NCBI RefSeq assembly: GCF_000972385.1
Contig: NZ_JXTE01000012.1
Coordinates: 1-64,000, forward strand
Source of the DNA: Streptomyces sp. WM6386
GTDB taxonomy: Bacteria; Actinomycetota; Actinomycetes; Streptomycetales; Streptomycetaceae
DNA: 64,000 nucleotides
Reading direction: 5' to 3'
Under the pieces are notes generated by a model. The model saw nothing but the letters and a program-made list of their open reading frames with translations. It was not told the DNA's origin and made no database searches. Shown here piece after piece: positions 58,628 through 64,000 of this stretch; the stretch's first letter is position 1, and every line of letters starts with the position of its first letter. Position numbers and translations under genes: made by a program.

Positions 58628-59683
58628 ATGCGCAAGACCCCTGTCAGCACCCGCCTCGCCCCCCGACTCCGCGCCACCTTCGCCGCGGTCGCGGTCGCCG
58701 CCGTCACCGGCGCCACCCTGGCGGGCAGCCCGGCCTCCGCCGCGCCGAGCACCGACACCACCCAGTTCAAGGGCGTCAACTGGGCCGACCCCCGCGACAA
58801 CTTCGCCGACGACCTGCTCCAGCTGTCCGGCCTGTCGACCTCGGACGGCTACCGGGAGACGTACACCAAGTCGAGCCGGATCATCGCGGCGTTCCGCGCG
58901 AACCTCGGCGCCAACACCGTCCGGCTGCCGATCAATCCGTACACCGTCAACGGCTCCTACTGGAAGTCGTACCGCGGTGTCATCGACGCGGCGACGGCGC
59001 AGGGCTTCAAGGTCATCGTGTCCTACTGGGAGGGCACGGGGGAGCGCAAGGACGGCTACATCGACGACACCGCCACCTACTGGCCCATGTGGGACACCGT
59101 GGTGAAGGCCTACAAGAACAACTCGAAGGTCTACTTCGAGCCGATGAACGAGCCCCACGGCTACACCGACACCGAGTGGGCCGACATAGCGGCGAAGTGG
59201 CTCCAGACCTACTCGAAGGTGCCGCGCAACCGGGTCTTCGTCAGCGGCGCCGGCTACAACGACCACGTCACCTCGGTCTGCGCCGACCCGCGCCTCAAGG
59301 GCACGTACCTGTCGCTGCACCACTACGGCTTCTGGAAGTCGTACGCCACCTACGAGGAGTGGGTCGCCGACCTCAAGGTGCGCATCGGTGACTGCGCGAA
59401 CCGGACCGTGGCGGACGAGTTCGGCGCCCCGATGACGACCGGCCTGAACTACAACGTGCCGACCCCGGACGACAACTACGTCAACTTCATCCAGGCCGTC
59501 ACCGACACCTTCCGCGAGCTGAAGATGGGCTCCGTGTACTGGCCGGGCCTGCGGACCGACGACACGTACTCGGTCCAGAAGCTGACCGGCACCCCGGCCA
59601 AGCCCTGGCTGGCCACCACCAACCAGTCCGGCGCGGACCGCCTCGCCTGGGCGTGGGGCCGGGGCAAGCCCGTCCAGGACTGA
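58628..59683 (+). CDS. Secreted GH5 endoglucanase
   Basis: A 351-residue exported glycoside hydrolase starting at ATG 58628. Signal peptide 1 to about 38 (ASA-AP). The GH5 barrel has the acid/base E175 in FEPMNEPHGYTD and the nucleophile E264 in VADEFGAP, with conserved NTVRLPIN and LHHYGFW strands. No carbohydrate-binding module is attached. It should cut beta-1,4-linked glucans or mannans internally. It is controlled by the divergent LacI gene via the palindrome just upstream, and ends at a strong bidirectional terminator. Confidence 0.92.
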   Translation: MRKTPVSTRLAPRLRATFAAVAVAAVTGATLAGSPASAAPSTDTTQFKGVNWADPRDNFADDLLQLSGLSTSDGYRETYTKSSRIIAAFRANLGANTVRLPINPYTVNGSYWKSYRGVIDAATAQGFKVIVSYWEGTGERKDGYIDDTATYWPMWDTVVKAYKNNSKVYFEPMNEPHGYTDTEWADIAAKWLQTYSKVPRNRVFVSGAGYNDHVTSVCADPRLKGTYLSLHHYGFWKSYATYEEWVADLKVRIGDCANRTVADEFGAPMTTGLNYNVPTPDDNYVNFIQAVTDTFRELKMGSVYWPGLRTDDTYSVQKLTGTPAKPWLATTNQSGADRLAWAWGRGKPVQD

Positions 59684-59700
59684 TCCTCTGCGACCTGTCC

Positions 59701-59730
59701 GGCCGCGGTGCGCTCGCTCGCACCGCGGCC
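59701..59730. terminator. Bidirectional hairpin terminator after the GH5 gene
   Basis: A perfect 12-bp stem (59701-59712 with 59719-59730) and a 6-base loop, followed by GACGGTTGTT. It lies between the convergent GH5 and CGNR genes. Confidence 0.88.
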
Positions 59731-59748
59731 GACGGTTGTTCGGTACCC

Positions 59749-60267
59749 CTAGGCGACGCGTGCCCGGTGGCGGCGGACGGCGTCGCGGTTGGCGCAACGT
59801 GGGGAGCAGTAGCGCTGTCTGCCCGTGCGTGAGGTGTCGGCGAAGATCGTGGTGCACTCCGTCACGGCGCAGCGTCTGAGGCGGTGCACGCCGCGTCCCG
59901 CCAGGTGGAGTGCGGTGCCCACGGCGATCAGGGAGAACAGCACGCCGCCGAGCGGCTGTCCCGCGTCGCGGTAGTGCAGATGCCAGCCGGTGCCGACGTG
60001 GTTGGTCATCCGCGGGTAGGCGGCGGCCGCGGCCAGCATCCGGTTGACCAGCTCGGCGCGCTCGTGCTCGTCCGTGGTGTCGACGACCTTCTCCCACGCG
60101 TCCAGCACCTCTCCCGTGCGCTCCAGGTCCTCCGGCGTGGCCGGACCTTCCACCACCAGTCCGGCGGCACGGCAGCGGTCGGTGAGCTCGCAGGCGTCCG
60201 CCGGGCGGCGGTTGGCCAGGTCGGCGGCCAGCTTCACGGCATCCTCGCCGTAAGGGTTGAGGTGCAT
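59749..60267 (-). CDS. CGNR zinc-finger/ABATE-domain protein
   Basis: A 172-residue protein starting at ATG 60267. The N-terminal ABATE domain (1 to about 125) is followed by a C-terminal CGNR zinc finger with C133, C138, C154 and C158 (CSPRCANRDAVRRHRAR), here reading CANR. Members are DNA- or RNA-binding stress regulators of actinobacteria. It diverges from a GNAT gene with only 20 bases between, so the two share a promoter region and it may regulate its neighbour. Confidence 0.9.
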   Translation of the reverse strand: MHLNPYGEDAVKLAADLANRRPADACELTDRCRAAGLVVEGPATPEDLERTGEVLDAWEKVVDTTDEHERAELVNRMLAAAAAYPRMTNHVGTGWHLHYRDAGQPLGGVLFSLIAVGTALHLAGRGVHRLRRCAVTECTTIFADTSRTGRQRYCSPRCANRDAVRRHRARVA

Positions 60268-60287
60268 AAGGTCATTACATCAGGGTC

Positions 60288-60809
60288 ATGGTCATGGAAC
60301 AACGCACCGGACCCCGATCCGACGTACGGCAGGCCGTATCCGAGGTACGGCAGGCCGTGGAGTACGACCTCGTCGAACTCGTCCGCCTGCGGACGCTGCT
60401 GTTCGAGCACCTCGGAGGCGACTTCTTCGACCCCGCGGCGGCGGACGACGGCTGGCTGGACGCCCTGGCCGTGGTGCTCAAGGAACAGCTGACCGCGGAC
60501 GGCGTACTCATCCTGGTCGTGGACGGCGCCGACGGCGGCCTCGCCGCCTGCGGGATCGGCACCATCGAGCAACGGCTGCCAGGGCCGCATCTGCACAACG
60601 GCCGGATCGGGCAGGTCATCGGCGTGATCACCGACCCCGCCCACCGGCGGCGCGGGCACAGTCGCGCGATCATGCGAGGACTGCTCGACTGGTTCCGGGA
60701 CCGCGAGGTCGCGCGCGTGGACCTGTACGCCTCCGTCGAGGGCGAACCGCTCTACCGCGAGCTCGGGTTCACCCCGCACCCCGACCCCGCCCTGTACCGG
60801 CGCCCGTGA
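60288..60809 (+). CDS. GNAT-family N-acetyltransferase
   Basis: A 173-residue protein starting at ATG 60288 (ATG 60294 is also possible). The acetyl-CoA-binding motif is IGQVIGVITDPAHRRRGHSRAIMRGLLDW with the R-x-x-G-x-S/A loop RRRGHS near 119-124. The end RVDLYASVEGEPLYRELGF gives motif B. The substrate is unknown. It is divergent from the CGNR gene. Confidence 0.9.
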   Translation: MVMEQRTGPRSDVRQAVSEVRQAVEYDLVELVRLRTLLFEHLGGDFFDPAAADDGWLDALAVVLKEQLTADGVLILVVDGADGGLAACGIGTIEQRLPGPHLHNGRIGQVIGVITDPAHRRRGHSRAIMRGLLDWFRDREVARVDLYASVEGEPLYRELGFTPHPDPALYRRP

Positions 60810-60917
60810 GACACGGTGCGCAGTCCGATGTGAGGATCCACCCGCAACGTGAACCGGACCTGAAAGCCGCACAGTTGCGGCGTGTTCGGCCGGCAAGCGG
60901 GCCTCGCCGAGGCGCGG

Positions 60918-61904
60918 TCAGCCGGCCGTCCGCAGATACGCGCCGAGCCGGGCGATCGCCGAGGGATTGCGCGGGCTCTCGACCAGGTCGACGTAGTCGA
61001 GCGTGAAGATCCGCCGGTGCTTGACGGCGGAGACATTGCGCAGCGGGGCGTAGGAAAGCAGGAACTTCTTCTTCTGCTCCGCGCTGACGTCGCCGTAGTC
61101 GCAGATCACGATGACGTCGGGGTTCCGCTGGACCACGCTCTCCCAGCCGACCGTGGTCCAGGAGTCCTGCACGTCGTGCATGACGTTGACGCCGCCGGCC
61201 TCGCTGATGATCTGGTCGGGGGCGGCGTAACGGCCGGAGGTGAAGGGCTGGTCCTGGCCGCTGTCGTAGAGGAACACCGTCGGCTTCTTCGCCGGCGCCT
61301 CGGCATGGACGGCTGCGACCTCCTTCCTGAACCCGGAGATCAGCGTGGCCGCGCGCTTCTCGACGCCGAACAGCTTCCCGAGGTTGGTGAGGTCGGTGTA
61401 GAGGGCCTGAAGCGGCGGCATGATGCCGCGTGAGGTCTTCGTCCGGCCGTTGCGGCAGGACTCGGTGAGGATGTACGAGGGGATGCCGAGCTTCTTCAGG
61501 GCGTCGGGGGTGAAGCCGGCGTCCTCGCGGAAGCCGTAGTTCCAGCCCGCGAAGACCATGTCGCCGCGGGCGTCGAGGACGTTCTCCTTGGTGAGCTGGT
61601 CCTTGGAGAGCCACCTGACCTTGTCGTAGCCGTCCTTCCACGGGACACCGCCGAGGTCACCCTTGTCGTCGGGCATGGCGAACCCGGCCATCCGGTCCTG
61701 CAGACCGAGCGCGAACATCAGCTCGGTGATCCCGACGTCGTTGGTGACGACGCGCTCGGGGACCTTGTCGAACGTCACCTTCTGGCCGCAGTTGGTGAGG
61801 GTGACCGACGAGGACTTGGCGTCCTTCGACGTCGTCTCCACCGACGCGCCGCATCCGGTGGCGGTCGCGGCGAGACACAGGGCGGCGGCGAGCAGTTTGC
61901 GCAT
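60918..61904 (-). CDS. Corrinoid/iron-type ABC substrate-binding lipoprotein
   Basis: A 328-residue lipoprotein. ATG 61904 has GAGGA before it; GTG 61916 overlapping the ATPase stop is an alternative. Lipobox ending at C18 (ATATGC). The body is a class III (Fe/B12) binding protein: VTFDKVPERVVTNDVGITEL, then DMVFAGWNYGF and WESVVQRNPDVIVICD. Such proteins bind cobalamin, haem or ferric siderophores. The cobalamin riboswitch leading the operon makes a corrinoid ligand most likely. It is the last gene of permease-ATPase-binding protein. Confidence 0.85.
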   Translation of the reverse strand: MRKLLAAALCLAATATGCGASVETTSKDAKSSSVTLTNCGQKVTFDKVPERVVTNDVGITELMFALGLQDRMAGFAMPDDKGDLGGVPWKDGYDKVRWLSKDQLTKENVLDARGDMVFAGWNYGFREDAGFTPDALKKLGIPSYILTESCRNGRTKTSRGIMPPLQALYTDLTNLGKLFGVEKRAATLISGFRKEVAAVHAEAPAKKPTVFLYDSGQDQPFTSGRYAAPDQIISEAGGVNVMHDVQDSWTTVGWESVVQRNPDVIVICDYGDVSAEQKKKFLLSYAPLRNVSAVKHRRIFTLDYVDLVESPRNPSAIARLGAYLRTAG

Positions 61905-61912
61905 GGGGGTCC

Positions 61913-62680
61913 TCACGGTTTCTGCGGGAGCAGGTCGAAAAGAAGCTGGAGGGCGCCTGTCTCCGGATGGCGTACGGGATGCGCGCGCACCCCGAACACC
62001 TTGGCGAGCAGGGCCGGTTGAAGCACGTCGTGCGGCGTTCCGGACGCGACGACCCGGCCGCCCTGGATCACGTACAGGACATCGCAGTGCGCGGCGGCCA
62101 GGTTGAGGTCGTGCAGGGCGGTGAGCACGGTGACGCCGCTGGCGCGCACCAGGGACAGCACGTCCAACTGGTGGGCGATGTCGAGGTGGTTGGTGGGTTC
62201 GTCGAGGACGAGCACCCGGGGCCGCTGGGCGAGGGCGCGGGCGATCAGGACGCGTTGCTTCTCACCGCCGGACAGGGCGAGGAACCCGCGCTCGGCGAGG
62301 TGCTCCACACCGGTGCGCCGCATGGCCTCCGCGCAGATCTCCGCATCGGAGGCGGCCGTACGGTCCCGGTGCGGCAGCCGTCCCATGGCGACCACCTCGG
62401 CGACGGTGAAGTCGAACTCCGCCGACGACTCCTGCGGCAGCGCCGCCAGCACCCGGGCGGTGTCCCGGGCCGGCATCGTGTGCACGTCCTCCCCGTCGAG
62501 CCTGATTACGCCCCCGGCGGGCCGCAGTGCCCGGTACACACAGCGCAGCAGCGTCGACTTGCCGCTGCCGTTGGGGCCGACCAGCCCGACGAACGCCCCG
62601 CTGTCCACGGCCAGTCGGAGGTCGTCCACGATCCGGGCCCCGGCGATCTCGACCGTCACGTCCTCGATGTCGAGCCTCAT
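61913..62680 (-). CDS. ABC importer ATPase (FepC/BtuD type)
   Basis: A 255-residue protein starting at ATG 62680. Walker A GPNGSGKST is near 35-43, signature LSGGEKQR near 135, Walker B VLVLDEPTNHLD after it, and the H-loop in TALHDLNLAA. It is the ATP-binding partner of the FecCD/BtuC permease 2 bases upstream. Its stop overlaps the GTG/ATG region of the binding-protein gene. Confidence 0.93.
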   Translation of the reverse strand: MRLDIEDVTVEIAGARIVDDLRLAVDSGAFVGLVGPNGSGKSTLLRCVYRALRPAGGVIRLDGEDVHTMPARDTARVLAALPQESSAEFDFTVAEVVAMGRLPHRDRTAASDAEICAEAMRRTGVEHLAERGFLALSGGEKQRVLIARALAQRPRVLVLDEPTNHLDIAHQLDVLSLVRASGVTVLTALHDLNLAAAHCDVLYVIQGGRVVASGTPHDVLQPALLAKVFGVRAHPVRHPETGALQLLFDLLPQKP

Positions 62681-62682
62681 CG

Positions 62683-63738
62683 TCAGCGGCCTCCGAACGC
62701 GTAGCCGCCGCGCCGCATCAGCAGCAGGAAGGCGGGCACACCCACCACGGCGGTGATCACTCCGACGGGCAGCTCGGCGGGCGCCAGCAACAGCCGGGAC
62801 AGCACATCCGCCCATACGAGCAGGACGGCCCCGGCGAGCGGCGCCACGGCCAGCACCCGCCGGTGGTCGGCGCCGACCAGCATCCGTACGACATGCGGCA
62901 CCATCAGCCCGACGAACCCGATGGCCCCGCTGACCGCGACCACGGTCCCGGTCACCGCGGCGGTCACGAGGAACAACTCCCGTCGCAGCAAAGTCGGACG
63001 GACGCCCAGCGCGGCCGAGGTCTCATCGCCCATGGCCAGCGCGTTGAGCGACTCGGCCCGCCACCGCAACCACGCCCACCCGGCCGCCACGGTCACGGCG
63101 ACGAGCGGCACCTGCGCCCAGGCCGCCCCGCCCAGACTGCCGAGCAGCCACATCAGCGCCGACCGGGCCGCCTCACCGCGCGCCGCGCCGAACACCATCA
63201 CCGTGGTGACCGCCTCGAAGCCGTACGCCAACGCCGTACCGGTGAGAACCAGCCGCAGCGGGGTCAGCCCGTGCGGAGACCGGGCCGCGGCGTAGACCAG
63301 CACCATCGCCGCGAGCGCCGAGCCGAACGCCGCTACCGACAGTGCCCAGATCCCGAGCCCGGCGAACGCGCCGAGCAGGATGACCGCGTTGGCGCCCACC
63401 GCGGCTCCGGAGGAGATGCCGAGCACGAAGGGGTCGGCGAGCGCGTTGCGGACCATCGCCTGCACGGCCACCCCGACGGCCGCGAGCCCCGCCCCGACGA
63501 CGGCACCGAGCACGACCCGCGGCAGCCGGATCTCCCAGACGATGGTGTACGCGGCGACGTCGTCGGCGTGCACGGTCCCGCCGGTCAGCCCGGCCCACAG
63601 AAACCGGAAGACCTCCGCCCAGCCGATCCCGGCGGCCCCCAGTCCCACGCCGCCGACCAGGGACACCAGGAGGAGCAGTGCCGTCCCGATCACCAACGGG
63701 GGCAGGGGTATTCGGCTCGGTGCGGGACTTCGGCGCAC
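62683..63738 (-). CDS. ABC importer permease (FecCD/BtuC type)
   Basis: A 351-residue membrane protein with ten helices, starting at GTG 63738. IRLPRVVLGAVVGAGLAAVGVAVQAMVRNALADPFVLGISSGAAVGA is the characteristic FecCD sequence around the ATPase contact, and GFVGLMVPHVVRMLVG lies near the end. It is the first gene of the operon. About 100 bases of leader separate it from the riboswitch core. Confidence 0.93.
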   Translation of the reverse strand: MRRSPAPSRIPLPPLVIGTALLLLVSLVGGVGLGAAGIGWAEVFRFLWAGLTGGTVHADDVAAYTIVWEIRLPRVVLGAVVGAGLAAVGVAVQAMVRNALADPFVLGISSGAAVGANAVILLGAFAGLGIWALSVAAFGSALAAMVLVYAAARSPHGLTPLRLVLTGTALAYGFEAVTTVMVFGAARGEAARSALMWLLGSLGGAAWAQVPLVAVTVAAGWAWLRWRAESLNALAMGDETSAALGVRPTLLRRELFLVTAAVTGTVVAVSGAIGFVGLMVPHVVRMLVGADHRRVLAVAPLAGAVLLVWADVLSRLLLAPAELPVGVITAVVGVPAFLLLMRRGGYAFGGR

Positions 63739-63837
63739 GGTCGGGGCGGTCCTTCGAGTGGGGCCGCCTGATGAACGTCAAGGAGCCGGCCCGTACGACC
63801 CGAGGCCGCGCGGTCCCCTCTCGCAGTCCTCGGCGAG

Positions 63838-63976
63838 CAGTCAACGGGTCGCGCCACCCACGGGCGATCGGGCTCACGCGACACACGGTCGCGCACACCG
63901 TTGCGGGTCAGCGCCGGGCTCTCACCGGACTTCCCCCGCGGGAGGCTCGGGGAGCGTAGCAAACAGAGGTGCCGAC
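63838..63976 (-). promoter_or_regulatory. Cobalamin riboswitch
   Basis: On the minus strand the conserved B12-element core is visible: GGGAAGTCCGGTGAGAGCCC (about 63919-63938) followed directly by GGCGCTGACCCGCAACGGTG, matching the consensus GGGAA...CCGGTG...CCGGCGC.GACCCGCAACGGT. Upstream GGTGCC-like and TGCTACGCTCCCC segments (63950-63976) match the first helices, and GAGCCCG near 63866 the last. The 100-base stretch to the permease start (63739-63837) can hold the expression platform that blocks translation or transcription when B12 binds. Confidence 0.82.
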
Positions 63977-64000
63977 CGGCCGTGGGGGTAGGCGCAGTTG

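Noticed and set aside
60842..60888. CCGCAAC/GTTGCGG as a terminator after the GNAT gene
   Set aside because: The loop is more than 25 bases and the arms only 7, so it is not a convincing hairpin.
1..64000. tRNA, rRNA, CRISPR, insertion sequences, integrases, origin
   Set aside because: I looked for cloverleaf ends, spaced repeats, transposase and integrase motifs and DnaA boxes and found none I could support.

Overview
This is a chromosomal stretch of a high-GC actinobacterium, almost certainly a Streptomyces. The evidence is very high third-position GC, frequent GTG starts, many overlapping long antisense open frames, and actinobacterial families (BTAD/SARP regulators, deazaflavin F420 enzymes, mycothiol-dependent maleylpyruvate isomerase-type proteins, DUF6332/DUF6629/DUF6986). 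I see no tRNA, rRNA, CRISPR array, transposase, integrase or phage gene. The window reads as a chromosome with many small accessory operons rather than a mobile island.

Layout. 1-5700: end of etfA, a secreted EEP-family phosphodiesterase/nuclease, a DUF6986 (HpcH/HpaI-like) gene behind a strong palindromic operator, a membrane Ser/Thr kinase and a GGCT-like gene. 5.7-9.7 kb: divergent LacI/ROK pair with a perfect operator, a small secreted protein, and a TmrB-like kinase fused to a Nudix domain. 9.7-15 kb: M20 dipeptidase, FAD reductase, F420-type enzyme with a divergent TetR and twin operators, and a BTAD regulator. 15-25.5 kb: MMPL exporter, two-component system, MarR/MFS pair, second MFS, nitronate monooxygenase. 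25.5-32.6 kb: two sugar or inositol-type dehydrogenase operons (TIM barrel + Gfo/Idh/MocA with divergent LacI; Gfo/Idh/MocA + ThuA), plus a GCS2 ligase. 32.6-35 kb: secreted ricin-lectin/beta-helix protein with an elaborate promoter.

35.0-41.0 kb is a tightly overlapping six-gene operon of the Ebo type: UbiA-like prenyltransferase, TIM-barrel protein, EboA, TatD-like EboB, EboE and a phosphodiesterase-like EboF. No EboD-type sugar-phosphate cyclase is present. Ebo loci are implicated in moving metabolite precursors across the membrane in cyanobacteria. Facing it is an operon of a ribbon-helix-helix protein, DUF4097 protein and a DrrAB-type exporter, behind an array of TGGYGCCA-like repeats.

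44.7-56 kb is a compact biosynthetic locus: an MFS exporter, a one-module type I PKS of 2652 residues (CoA ligase-ACP-KS-AT-DH-KR-ACP-TE) and a flavin halogenase of the carrier-protein/phenol type. The PKS carries a 15 x 18-bp tandem repeat inside its adenylation domain and a cysteine in place of the thioesterase serine. A neighbouring F420/LLM-type gene has lost its middle third. 56-60 kb holds an extracellular S1 protease and a GH5 endoglucanase with a divergent LacI regulator and an 18-bp perfect palindrome. The window ends with a corrinoid-type ABC importer led by a cobalamin riboswitch on the minus strand.
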